NCBI RefSeq assembly: GCF_021018895.1
Contig: NC_079380.1
Span: 8,047,736 to 8,111,735 of the forward strand
Reading direction: 5' to 3'
DNA: 64,000 nt
Origin: Seriola aureovittata
Taxonomy: Eukaryota > Chordata > Actinopteri > Carangiformes > Carangidae
In this document: one piece after another, positions 23,201 through 35,135 of the stretch
Position numbering within the stretch: the stretch's first letter is position 1
Layout: each line of letters opens with the position of its first letter
Program-made: the position numbers and the translations under genes
The notes under the pieces: generated by a model
The model's input: the letters and a program-made list of their open reading frames with translations, nothing else
Told to the model about the DNA's origin: nothing
The model's database searches: none

Positions 23201-25242
23201 CTGCTTACAACCAAATTTATTACATGTTTATATTGTGATTGTAAGTGCTAAATAGGGGACTTAAACTTAAGTGTTAGCATTTTTTTTCATATGGAAGCAA
23301 GTACGTGCATGCTTCAGGACGTAAGAAAACACATTTTGTTTGTTAGATTTCCACCACCACGTGTTAAGTGAGTGATTGCGTGGGGACGGCTGTGCGCGTA
23401 GGTCTGAATTTGTTTGTGTAGTGTCCAAAAGCGTCAAATGCTCTAATCATGTGAGCGTCTCTGTCTATGTATAGGAGTAACGGAGCAGTGTTGGTGGTGA
23501 TGGGGAACGTAAATCCAAGTGACCGCTGCTGCGTTGCCACCTGCGCTTCACCAGCCCGAACCCCCCAGAATCCACCTCGTCTCCAGGCTACCGGAGAGCG
23601 TGCGAGGCTAATTTCATTTTTGCGGCGGTCATCAGAAAAGTTGATCTTCAAGCCTCTTTTCCAAGCCGTTTTCAGTGTGTAGCCTATGAGTCACACCGTT
23701 TATTAATACAGACGTTCGTTTATGTGTTGATGTGCTCTTAGGGTTGTCCTTCCTCTATATATAGACCTTTAGATCTCCAGGGGGTAACGTGAGACAAGCT
23801 CATCTCCTTTCCTTGCCTTCACACTTGCCTCTCTACCTTTAACTCCCTCCACTCTGTCTCGCTCTTCTCAGCACTATTGGAGTATCCACTCCATGTTAAT
23901 GCATTTGTTGGCTCTGGCAGTTGTCCCCCAGTGGCTGACGAGGCATAGTGTCCCCACGACCTATCCCTCCACTAACATTACACATCCATGCAACCTGCTC
24001 TGTCTGCCTCTCTTCTTTCCTTACTCTTGCGTCTCGACCATCGGTTTAACTGCTCCCCTCATCTCCCTCATTCCTTCCCCGTCAATCTGCGTGGATCAGA
24101 TTTAACGACATGTCCAAAATAATCTCGCCCTCGCATTCTCCTCTCTATCTGCCACCTTTGCTCTCTCGCTCCTTGTTCTTGATTCTGAACTTTGAAGTTT
24201 TCTTCTCCTCGGCCCTCGCTTTTAGTCGCCGTTTCACCCTCAACGTCGATGGGGGAGATAAAGACGTTTTCACCCCGTGCTGCAAGAAGTGGTTTATGTT
24301 TGGCAAGGTGACGCCTGTCAGCACCTGTTCTCCCTCTATGTTCACCTCATCACTTCCTCGCAGTGTTAACCTCTGTTGTCTTTGCACCCTGTCAGCTCCC
24401 TCCCTATTTCTTCACTCATCTGGTTGTCTGACTCCATCACATGAATTCCCTCTGACATAACCTCCATCTGCAGCCTTGTGAATCCTCTGTGTTTCCTATT
24501 ACCACTCACAAGTGGCTCTTGTACGTGTCAGCACCATGTAAGAACTCCTCACCTCCCTCTGTTCCTTCTCATTCCTGAACTCGGGCAGAGTCTCCAGGCA
24601 GAAGATGAGAATGGAGATCACAATGACCATGACACTGATGATGGCGATGATCCGAGCTCCACTGGAGGACTCCGGATACTCAAACAGCATCCAGAGGCGC
24701 CGCTGCAGCTCGTTGGTGGGTAAGGGCCTCTCCTCCTCCTTGGGGAAGCCTTCGTCCTCCTTGAAGCGGTCGATGATGTCCTCTCCGAGCTCATAGAAGC
24801 GTATCTCCTCCAGGAACATGTCCAGGGGGACGTTGGCGGGCCTCCGCAGCCTCCCGCCCGACTGGTAGAAGTACAGGATGGCGTCGAAGCAGTAGCGGCT
24901 CCTGTCCAGGAAGAGTTCGTTCCTCAGCGGGTCAAAGTAGCGAAGTCGACGTTGGGGGTCGCCCAGCAGTGAGTCGGGGAACTGGGCGAGGGTGCTGAGC
25001 TGGGTCTCGTAACGCATTCCTGACACATTGATGGCCAGGCGTTCAGTCAGAGCCCAGCCGCTCCTCCACTGGCAGCGACGGTTCTCCTTCCGGGCCTCTT
25101 TGCTCGGCTCCTTCTCGTTGCTCTCCTTCTCCAGCTTGTTGTGTTTGTCTTTGGTCTGCTTGTCTTCATCACCAACCTCCCCAACTATCAGTTTTTCCGT
25201 CTTCTCTCCTTCCCTCCCTCCTCCCTTGTCTTGATTGTCCAT
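20210..25242 (-). CDS. kcna7: voltage-gated potassium channel, Kv1.7 type (KCNA7)
   Basis: Pore-forming Shaker-family alpha subunit that assembles as a tetramer in the plasma membrane. There are two coding exons on the minus strand, 25242-24553 (230 codons) and 21148-20210 (312 codons plus stop), giving 542 residues. Order: a charged Lys/Glu-rich N-terminus (1-67), the T1 tetramerisation domain (about 68-165), S1 (about 196-217), an S1-S2 loop with NET glycosylation site (242-244), S4 with regularly spaced Arg (about 324-342), the selectivity filter TVGYGD (406-411), the S6 PVP hinge (437-439), an acidic tail segment (about 472-487) and a C-terminal TQV that fits a class I PDZ ligand. Most vertebrate Kv1 genes have intronless coding regions. 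An intron in the S1-S2 loop, here 21149-24552, is the known exception in KCNA7 and supports the call. The neighbours hsd17b14 and bcat2, also on human 19q13.33, agree. The ATG has a good context (aagATGg). The intron and 5' flank hold no other exon I can recognise. Confidence 0.95.
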
Positions 25243-28200
25243 CTTTATTCTTGTCTTTGTTTTTTCTTCCTTGAGTATCTTGTCTTTCTTTTCTTGCCAC
25301 TTTGCTCTGAAGAAAATAAATCAGGTTTAACCTGTCATTCTGAAAAAACACAACAAGGGAAACATCACTGGACTAGATATGATAAATGCCCAAGGTACAC
25401 CTCAAGAGAACTAATGCAGTATAATAGGAAGGTTATGAAGTTTAGGTTGTTTATTTTTAGTTGAAACTGTTTTAGAGAGCTGTCGACCACCTGTATTGTG
25501 TATCTATTATTTTGTCCCTTTCTATTAATGAAAATAGGCAAAATAGCAGAAAAACCCTCACAATGATCACACAGTTGAATCAACACCTCTCTAAAACAGT
25601 TTCAACTCACTGAACTTTATAACCTTCATGGAGTATTTATTGCACGGCTGTTGGATTAGACTGTGGTAGTCTGAGCGAGGTGCACATTATAAACTGTACG
25701 TGAAAATCAAAAACTCACCTCTTCTCTTTTCACTGAGTTCAGCGCAGTGCGTCTCTGCACAATAGAAAGACATTTTCTTAACTTGTTACATGCATTATAT
25801 ATGAATGAACATGAATTGTGCAATGATCAAAATTAGTAGAAGTGTGCTAGAATAAAAATAATGAAAATACTGACAAAGGAATTTAAAAAAAAGGAGAATT
25901 AGTGTGAAATTTCCCCAAATGTTTGCACATTTTTGTAGATTTTTCATAAAACTCTGCAAATTTATGCAATTTCAAGCTTTTTTCCAACATATTTTGCAGC
26001 ATTTTACTGTAAATGTACAATGTTCAGACCTTCCATGCAATGCAGTCAGCTTCATGCTCATCACCTGTTTATCACCATGTCCAGTGCTCCCAGTGGAAAC
26101 CAAACTCAGACTGGTCTCCGCCTCTCACCCGTCTTCCTGCTGATTCCATTTAATCACACCATTGAGTGACCATGGCTCTCCTACTGCACCTCCACCTTGG
26201 GGTGCCTTAAGGGCTGACCCTTCCCTCTTTCTGAGACAGTTTGTGTATTAATCCCCTCATCATGATGTTCAGACAACCCCTCCTCCCACTCTTTCGTCCT
26301 CCTCAATGTTGTCCCACCTTCATGTGTCACGTTTGGGAAGGGAGGGGAGGAGGCAGGGGGAGCAGTGTGGCTCCTTCAGGAGCTGCTACAGTGTTAATCT
26401 ACAGCCAGGGGTGAAGTTAAGATGGTTAAGCTTGTTTGTAGGTCACTCACTGTCTTCACTTGCTCCCTTGTGCTCTTTCTCACGCTCCCGGGAATGCTGT
26501 CAGGCCGAAATTCAATCTTCAACCCTCTCCTCCTCCAAGAGCACCACTGCCTCTTCTGCCCCCAGCAACCCTTCCTGCCCGAAAATGTCAGCCTCTTCAC
26601 CCCTCACTCTTCCTTAAACATACTGTACATGTTTGCACGCATGTGTTCACATGAACTTGCATACTCACATAGCAGAGGCAAAAAAAAAAAAAGGAAAAAC
26701 AGTGATCATGATTTACATCCTATGGTGAGACCACAAACATATGATGAGTACTTCATCCTGGTTTCTGTCTCTGTGTCACCGCTGCCTGCTTTCAGAGCTT
26801 TGCTGTCATCATCTATTTTAATGTTAGAATATAAATTTGACTGTGGTTTGTGCAGAATTGAACACAGATTTAGAACAGAGCAAATAAATCTGTCCAGAAA
26901 CTTGACCTGCCAGACCAGACTTCATTTTATATGAAATATAAATCTGGATGAGTCTGGTTATTTTAGACACATCATGAAGTCTACACTGTGTGTGTGGCAC
27001 TGTGTCAGTGTGCACTAAAACCACAACTCCCATAACACAGTGTTCTGACACTTGAAGTGTTGCCTTCAAATACTCAAGTAAATTTGTATTTCTGACTTTT
27101 TAGACTCACGAATGAAACGCATTTATATAGTCAGCTGCTTTTATTGACAATAAAGAATTTGACATGAATTAGAATAATTTTTGGAAGCAATTGTTTGATT
27201 CCACAGAAAAAAGTTTAGTCTGGCCACATCAGTGTCTAGTTGTAGAAACACATTTTAGTTTCAAGCTTTTTATTTTAGTTACATGTTTTATGCCAGCATT
27301 TTATTTAAATTTTTTTTGCATTTGTAAAATTGCAGGTGTCGTGGTTTTACTGCCTGTATGTCAGATGTACATCAGCCATGTAACTGATACGTACAGTTAC
27401 ATTGCTGCCTTTCCATTTCCTGCTACTTTATACTTCTACTCTATTAAATTTAACTGGCAACTTCATTTGCTGGCTACTTTACAGGTGAGGATTTTACATA
27501 AAAGCGTGATAAACTTAAAAAAATATATACAGTACTAGTTAAAGATTTAAGTGTTTATATAATCTGTCAGATCTGCTCCCTGTCCCAACACCTTTCCAAC
27601 GTCAAATTGAGGGAGGTGTTGGGTACAACCATTTCTTTAACTTTCTGTCCACTCCGGAGTGCAAAACATATCTTCCAGTATGAAAATCTACTCCGCCTTT
27701 CTATTTGGCCGTCCAAAACATGGTCATACAAATTACCACTGATGGAGCATACACCGACTTTAAACCAGTGTCTCCAGTTGTTCTGGCGTGTGTCCCCTCA
27801 CTTAAAACAATGTATGTGAGACCCCTTGTCACATTTCAGATGTTTGAGTTGTAAACAGAGATATTTCCCCGCTTGACACTGTTTGAGACACAAAGAGATG
27901 AAATCATCTAGTGTTTCACAAAAGTAGCAAAGGTTAGAGAAAAGATTTTTTAAGATATGATATGAAGTATTAAAGAACTAGCACCTTGACCTTTATCACC
28001 TACAGCAAAATGCTGCTTGTGCACGAATGCATCAGTATTAACAATCTAATAATGTCATATATAATAACAGCTGTTTTTTATGCAGAATGAAACACTTTTA
28101 CCTTTGATACTAAACCTATTTTGCTTTTAATGCGCACAAGTGGGATTTTGCATTCAAAACTTTTGCTAGTAGTGTTTTTTTTTTTTGTTTTGTTTTTTTC

Positions 28201-28485
28201 TTATTATTATTTTAGTATATTTTAAGCATTTCCACTTTGCTCTCATGCGAAGCATTTTTAAGTATCAAATAATTGGATTTCCAATATTCCTGACAGCACC
28301 TGAAGGCAGCAGAGCAGACCCCATGATTTTGTGAAACTTTGAACCTCACACAAACTTTGGCGATAAATGGCCGTGATTATCAAAAGTGGGTGAACAAGAA
28401 GAAACGCGGAACTCCGGTGTTGACGGTGTGAAGCTGCTGGACAGGGGCGCAGCTTTACGCCGTTTTACGCTCAGACTTCATCAAC
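25243..28485. other. intergenic interval between divergent kcna7 and hsd17b14
   Basis: This interval should contain both promoters, as the genes diverge. I see no coding exon. It holds an imperfect inverted repeat (25427-25627) and AT-rich sequence with homopolymer runs. A non-coding first exon for kcna7 is possible but not identifiable by eye. Confidence 0.6.
25427..25627. repeat. inverted repeat with a perfect 21-base core
   Basis: 25459-25479 (agttgaaactgttttagagag) is exactly inverted at 25587-25607. Outside this core the arms continue imperfectly: aaggttatgaagttt on the left against the inverse of aactttataacctt on the right, with extra bases in the left arm. It looks like a small fold-back MITE of about 200 bases. 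Confidence 0.75.
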
Positions 28486-30537
28486 ATGTCCCCGCGCTAC
28501 CTCAACAAAGTCGTTATAGTCACCGGAGGATCCAAAGGGATTGGCAGAGGGATCGTCAAAGTGTTCGGTATGCTGGTCATGGTTATCTATGCTGTGGATT
28601 TGTTCGTGTTCAGAGTAGGAAGTGGCGCACTAAATATTCTGCATCTTTTGTTTTCAGTGGAGAATGGTGCAAAAGTGGTGTTTTGTGCACTAGGGGGTGA
28701 GTAATAATGTTTTTATTCAATTTTTATTCCACATTAAATCTCATATTAATTGATAAAAATCAATCAGAACGTTGCTTTATCATCTATTGGGAAGGTGTAT
28801 TGACACCTGTGATATGATTGATGACTACACCATATGCATCTGTTATGACTGAATATTTAAAAGGATTTCATCCTAAATTGAGACTGTAATCTGTCTATAA
28901 TTCACCATAATCGTGCATATGGTTTATAGGTTCAGCTGGTGAGGCTCTAGAGGCGGAGCTAAACAAAGCAGGGCCAGGCTCCTGCACATTTGTCACATGT
29001 GACATCTCCAAAGAAGATGAGATCAAGGTAAAGTCTGACAGTGTTATTGTGCAGTTATATACTGCACGTGGTTTTAATGAACAGGGACTAGTCCTGATCA
29101 CAGGACCTGTCCTGATCATCACCCTACATCACATTAAGAGCACATTATAAGTCTAAATATGTCCAGTCACAACATCTAATGATTTAATTGGCAACTGTTT
29201 AAATCTTTAACTGAATTTACATTTGAAGGGTTTTTTTATCACCACAATGTCGAAGTTTGTATATAAGCCATCATTTAATTTTTTTTTTTTAATTTTACAC
29301 TAAGTGCAGTTCAAAATGCTTCACAAATTAAAATAAGGGAGAAAATAGAATAATATTATGATATTTTTCAAAAGAGGAAATAATTAAAATGGGGAACAAT
29401 TGAAATTGGACATACTTAAAATATAAAATGAAAGTAACACAGTAATAGTGAATAAAAATGTATATAACAGCAACAGCAGCAATCATTACCCTGACAACCA
29501 TCTTGGTTGGTGTAATCCTCTAAAATAGAAGCAGCGCCTCTAACACGCTGCAGCAACGTCTGTGTGTTTTCATTCAGTCAGTCCGAACTGGTTTCTGTTG
29601 CAGCTCTTTTGTTGGTAACTGGTTTTTCTCGTGTGACTGTCTCCGCAGAGACTGATTGCGGTCACAGTGGAGCGCTGTGGACACATCGACTGCCTGGTCA
29701 ACAACGCTGGGTGGCGTGAGTCACTTGGTTTTTTTTATTTCCCTCAAACAGAAAAAGATGATGAGGACACGAGGCCTTTCTCTTGCTTCATTTCTCTTTT
29801 TGTTTTTTTTATTTTCTTCTTCAGACCCACCTCATAAACCTACTGATGACACCACAGCAGAGGAGTTTAGAGATCTGCTCAATCTGAACCTCATCAGCTA
29901 CTTCTTGGCTTCTAAAGTAATGTTTCCGGCTTGTGTGTGCACATTTAAAACTTAAAATACAAATAATTCAATATCATTTTACCCCATAAATGCTGACTTC
30001 TATGGAGTACGGTGGCCCTGAGAGCTCAGTGCACTGCAGCTTAAGGAAACACATGAAAATAGACAAAACACAGGTTAATTCATAAAACATTGTTATTTGA
30101 CAACACAAGTGCTGCAGATACACACAATACAACCACAGAAGCTGCAAGTAGCACAGAAGATAACAGAAGTGTTTCCGGGGGACACAAAAAAGTAATGAAC
30201 CTGTAGCTGTCTTCATAACTTTAAAAGTCACAAAGCATTGAACAACAAGTGTGACCCGCGCATCACTTCTTTGTGTCCTCTAGAAACAACAACGTCGTCT
30301 ATGCTACTCACGGCGCCCTTCTGTATTTGGTTGTGTTTCGAGCCTTTGTAGCATGTTTGTCTCTTTGCTTGTGTTGTGTGTATCTGCAGCACTTGTGTTA
30401 TCAAACTGATGAAGATTTTTTTTCCGAATTTGCATGTGTTTTCTTATGTTGCAGTGCACCGAGCTCTCAGGGCCACAGTAATGGAGACACAGACAGGCTG
30501 TGAGTTTTATAAGCAACTGAAAATCAGCACTTAATCC

Positions 30538-30585
<48 letters not shown>

Positions 30586-33500
30586 TGGAATGAATGTCAG
30601 ACAGGGAGACAGGACAAAAGGGAGATAGGGATGATGTCCCCAGTCAGGACCCAAACTGGGGATGTTGCAGTTCACGGTTGGCGTCATATTGGCCGGGTAC
30701 ACTAGAAAAGAAGTGGTTGGTATGGGGAGGAACTCCAGGCATAATGGAGCACTTCCTCAGACAGTCTCTCCTGGAAGACATTCATAGTGCTGCACTCAGT
30801 TGTTCACGTGAAAACCGGCAAAGTTATGTAACTAAAGAGAGAAGTACAATCCCAGAGTGCTTTCTCAGTTCCACAAAGCTGACCAATCACAGTGTGAAGT
30901 GGGTGTGAATGTTGGATCAACGGTTTTGGAAAGTTACAGAAGTGGTGTGACACGAGCACTACACGGTGTCGGGGGGAGGGGGGGGGGTTTCTGGAGCTAT
31001 CTGACCATCCAACAAGCAGGTCGGACTGACTGACTGCATACTGACCCTTTAACCCCAAAACCATGGGACACCGCTACTGAACACTTGATGTTGAAATTTA
31101 AACATGAAACATGAATTTTAAGTAAATTTAGATATTTTGGTTTGAAAAACATCTGAATGTGTGTGATCAGAATTCCTTTTTTTTTTTTTAATTTCCATTA
31201 GGAGATGTATGCGTTTTTTCTGCTTATACAGGTCCTTGTTGTGTTTAATGGTTTAGTAATGATATTATTAAGAATTATTGTTGTATATTTCTGGGATGGA
31301 GTGAAAGAAATGTGATATAATTTGAATAATTTCATGCACTTGGTAAATAATTCTAGTCCACATCATCATCCCTGGTTTTTTATTGATATATTTCATCCTC
31401 TGTTTAGTATGACTGTGAAACTGGTATTAAATAGTATGAGGTATTCAACAGTCTTAAGTTTGGTGAACCTGCAGAAAGTCTGTTCATTGTCTAAAGTTTT
31501 TGAAATTGCGAACATCCAAATGACCGGACAGTTGTGAAGAAGGGAATTCAAACCTCATCATGATATTTTCAGTAAAATATTTCAGTGCTTTAAATTCAGC
31601 AGTATTTAAATTCCAACATCAAATATTCAGTTTTGATTCAGTTCCACAATTAAGTTATCAGTTACTCATTAAGTTACAATTATCACAGCTTCATTTTGCT
31701 TTCACATACCCATAGACATACTGTATGTACAGTACATAGGATCTTTGAATTGAACGGAGGTCTCACTCTCTTTGCAGTATGCGTTGCCGTACCTGCGACA
31801 GCGACAGGGTAACATCATAAATGTTTCCAGTCTGGTGGGAACCATCGGGCAGAAAGATGCTGCACCGTATGTCGCCACTAAGGTGAGTCAACCATCCGTG
31901 AAACAGTGGTTCAACCTGCATCATTCCTGTAATCTCAGAGAAGAGAGTCATGTAATGTGATCTCTTCTCCACAAGGGGGCGATAATCTCCATGACAAAGG
32001 CGATGGCTGTGGACGAGAGTCGCTACAATGTGAGAGTCAACTGGTGAGTCAAACTGGTTTCTGGGTTCAGTTCCTCAGCTTCCTCTCTGCTCAGAAGAAA
32101 AGAATTACTCCATGATTTCACTCTCGTCACATGTTTATTTAGATTTACCCAGTTAGCCTCTAATTAAAGGGGCTGTCATAGTGATGTAACTAGTATTATT
32201 CTTATAATTAATCAATCTTTATCTATCTCTTTAATTTTTTTAATTTTTTTTTTTTTACTTATTAACAATGATGGAAGAAGTTGTGAAGTAAAACAAAGTA
32301 AAGTAAGGTAAAAATACTCAATTATGAGCCTCAAACTCTGATTAAAGTAAAAGTACAAAAGCAATAACAACAAAATGTACTTACAGTATGAAACTTAAAA
32401 GTATTTGCTCTGTGGTGAAATATCCTGTGACTGATGTATTATTATATGTGACATTATTAGAGTCTTTATACTGATGAATCACTGTGTACGCAGCATTTTA
32501 CCTTTGGAGCTGCTGGAGGTAAACTTCAACTAGGCACAGTTTAGTGTGTGGTTCCAGAAAAATTTGTTTATACGGCACCATTCAGACACAAGGCAGTTCA
32601 AAGTGCGTTACAGAGCCATGGAAAATAAGACATTAAATTATATCGAAATTGCATTTAAAAGACAATGAAAACAACAATTCAGGGGTTGGGTCCCTTCAAA
32701 TGGTCACAAGATAAATCTGAGATGATTTATGGGAGAGGAAAGGAAAAAAATTCTGCTACACATATTAGCAGGCGCTTTTTTTAATTAATAATCTCTGCCT
32801 TTTGTGAAATAAAAATAATTGTACATATTATTACCATCAAATATCAGAACTGGCAGTAAGTACTTTTCTGTAAACTGACTTAACTGATTCATGAACCAGG
32901 AAATAATATGAGAGTATCTACTGCTATTAACAAAAGACAAACGCATAGTTCCAGTTTCAAGTAAAACCAACACGAACTCTATAAAATGATATAATTGATG
33001 TAAAGTTTATATTATGTACAAGTATTTAACTGTCTACAGATCTAATAGCACCCTTTGTTCACTGTCTGCCGTGTGTTGCAGCATCTCTCCAGGTAACGTG
33101 CTGACGCCTCTGTGGGAAGAATTAGCAGGACAGACTCCAGACGCAGCAGCCTCCATTAAAACGGGAGAAAACGCTCAGGTAAGTTCCCACAGAGGGAGAC
33201 GGGCTCATACACAGGGACAGAAACAAGAGGAAAATATGTAAAGTAGAAGTGGTCGTTTCCGTGTCACGGAGAGTTTTCACCAATAGTGAGATGTCCTTGT
33301 GATGTTAGTGATGTCTTGAATTCTGAAAATTATAGAAATTATCATTAGAGGATTTTATTACAAGACATAAATCCTACCATAGTTGTGAGTTAGGACAAAC
33401 CTTGGTGCAGCACAACACACATGACATTGATGCTTGTTGCTGCTGCTCTGTGTTTTCCATCCACACCCACTGAAACTATTTGTCCCTGCACAACAGGAGC

Positions 33501-34378
33501 CAGTAAAAACTCCACGTCTCATTATAAATCAATGTGAGACAGGCAACAGTTCCTATATTATTGTTGTGTTAATGATCCACGCATTGCAGTGTGCCCTTTG
33601 GGTTGTAAATGCTAACAGCCTCTTTCTGCAAACTGGAGCTTTCTTTTCATCCCAATCTGAGAAGGCCCTCGAAGCAGCAGGACTGTGGTGCTGAAGAGTC
33701 TCAGCTTGCACTTCATTATTCATAGTGGAGAGACCTCAAATATTTGACAGGACGGTGTAATAAAACAATAATTATGTGAGATTTTTACATCGTTACCAGA
33801 TTTTATCCCATATAGGATGATCGCTTCACATTTAAATGTCTCGGTTCTTTACTTTGGTCTTTCCAGTTACTGAAGTTATGATAATGGAGGATGAGAGAAT
33901 GAATATTATGTTTGGCATTAGGAAGTTTTCCTGGTTGTGGGTTCAGTAAATAAAGATCAGTGAATCTGCATTTTTCTTTGCATGGAGTCTTGTGTTAAAA
34001 AAAAAAAAAAAAAGAGCCAAGCTCCCTTTGTTTTACAGTGTAATACACAGCACAACTGTGGGAACAGCTGCAGGAGTGAACACACACATTAACACAAGGG
34101 AGTTACCCCATGAAACCACAAACGTGAACAGTTGGAAACCGAGCAAGAATTTCCAGTAGGGGATAAGTAAAGTATCTATCTATCTATCTATCTATCTAGA
34201 ATGACAAATGACATGTTTCCTTCTCAAACAGCTGATAGGTCGCATGGGGACTGAGGCTGAGTGTGGACTGGCTGCCCTGTATCTCGCTGCTGATGCAACC
34301 TTCTGCACTGGGATAGACCTGCTGCTCAGTGGAGGAGCTGAACTCAACTATGGCTTCAAGAGTCAGATCCCGTCGTGA
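28486..34378 (+). CDS. hsd17b14: 17-beta-hydroxysteroid dehydrogenase 14 (short-chain dehydrogenase/reductase)
   Basis: Cytosolic SDR enzyme. The human orthologue (DHRS10) oxidises 17-beta-hydroxysteroids with NAD. Nine exons: 28486-28567, 28658-28696, 28930-29027, 29649-29715, 29825-29916, 31778-31882, 31976-32043, 33082-33178 and 34232-34378. All are phase-compatible, encoding 264 residues against about 270 in human. Visible motifs are the dinucleotide-binding TGGSKGIG (13-20), NNAG (91-94), structural Asn117 and catalytic Ser144, Tyr157 and Lys161 (YVATK). The family-typical [16 protein letters not shown] and the C-terminal GGAELNYG are also present. The end of the second beta strand reads VVFCALGG, lacking the acidic residue expected there in an NAD-preferring SDR. 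Intron 29917-31777 holds a fold-back element and a trinucleotide array. The bcat2 start lies only about 760 bases downstream in the same direction, the same neighbour pair as in mammals. Confidence 0.95.
30013..30477. repeat. fold-back element (about 110-base inverted arms) in an hsd17b14 intron
   Basis: The arm at 30013-30132 (tggccctgagagctcagtgc through gtgctgcagatacacacaa) is inverted at 30371-30477 with a few mismatches and an indel, around a spacer of about 240 bases. It is non-coding and probably a MITE. Confidence 0.75.
30538..30586. repeat. (TTA)n microsatellite
   Basis: About 16 uninterrupted ATT units in the hsd17b14 intron. It immediately precedes sequence that resembles an inverted SINE body, so it may have grown from a SINE tail. 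Confidence 0.95.
30587..30690 (-). mobile_element. probable decayed SINE fragment
   Basis: On the minus strand, a segment like tgcaacatccccagt, then ccctatctcccttttgtcct and gtctccctgtctgac, resembles the pyrimidine-rich body of teleost tRNA-SINEs and runs into the trinucleotide tail. No B box or target duplication is recognisable, so this is tentative. Confidence 0.35.
34173..34197. repeat. (TATC)n microsatellite
   Basis: About six TATC units, ending some 34 bases before the last hsd17b14 exon. Confidence 0.9.
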
Positions 34379-34506
34379 CCCTCTGGTCTCTACAGTCTCT
34401 TTATGGCTGTGGAACAGCTGGTTAAGCAGATGGATTTAATGCAGATTATACACATGTATGTTTCAGTGTGCTGGTTACATTACTATGATGACTACTAAAT
34501 TGTTTT

Positions 34507-34540
34507 AATAAAAGGGAGGGGGTTCATTCAATCAAATAAA
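34507..34540 (+). terminator. hsd17b14: paired polyadenylation signals for hsd17b14
   Basis: AATAAA occurs at 34507-34512 and again at 34535-34540, about 130-160 bases after the stop codon. This gives a short, ordinary 3' UTR. Confidence 0.7.
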
Positions 34541-34649
34541 GTCTCATTTCATTCATGGAGCTCTGAACATTTCCTGGTGGAGGTTAGTCAGCTTTAAATT
34601 TTGGCATCCTGACCAAATGTGTAACACGACCTAGTCCACTCCCCACTGA

Positions 34650-35135
34650 TCGACCAATCAGCGCCATCCTCTTCGACCTCTAATAACCTCCCCTTCTGGG
34701 TTTATTGGTGTGCACCAATCATATGTTACGCTTTTTGTCACGCCTCCGGTGACTTTCCTAATGAGGGTACACTGGTTAATAAAACCGGTCACTATAACTA
34801 CATTTTACTAATGTAATTTTAGTGAAGTCATTTTCCTCACTTACATTCTTGTGTCTTTATATAGAACAGTTCAGGCGATGATAAATTATTGATCCAGAAA
34901 AATAAAAATTACAAAGTTGTGACAGGTTTTTTAAAACATAAAGTAGCTGCTGTAGGTCAAGTGTTTATTTAAAGGACTAATAACCACGAAGGGCATTTTA
35001 TGTCTGAGAGGTTTCTGGCTTCACCTCAGCTGAGCGGCGTCTCGTATTTCAAAGCGGAACCCAAGTTGACTTTGGGCTGAGTGTTTTGTTTCTGCACGAA
35101 CAAATAATCTGGTTTATCTTGGTTACGTAGAGGAG
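34650..35135 (+). promoter_or_regulatory. bcat2: probable bcat2 promoter and 5' UTR with clustered CCAAT boxes
   Basis: This is the interval between the hsd17b14 poly(A) signals and the bcat2 ATG. It contains three CCAAT pentamers within 70 bases: CCAAT at 34654-34658 and 34715-34719, and the inverse ATTGG at 34704-34708. Flanks fit the NF-Y consensus (gaccaatcagcg). The transcription start cannot be placed by eye. Confidence 0.4.

Noticed and set aside
23364..23651. 95-codon minus-strand frame in a CpG-richer patch of the kcna7 intron
   Set aside because: No domain recognised and no plausible splice connection. An internal promoter cannot be excluded but is not supported by the sequence.
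30970..30987. G-rich run as a possible quadruplex
   Set aside because: Essentially one homopolymer with a single A. It lacks four separated G tracts and is more likely slippage-prone sequence.
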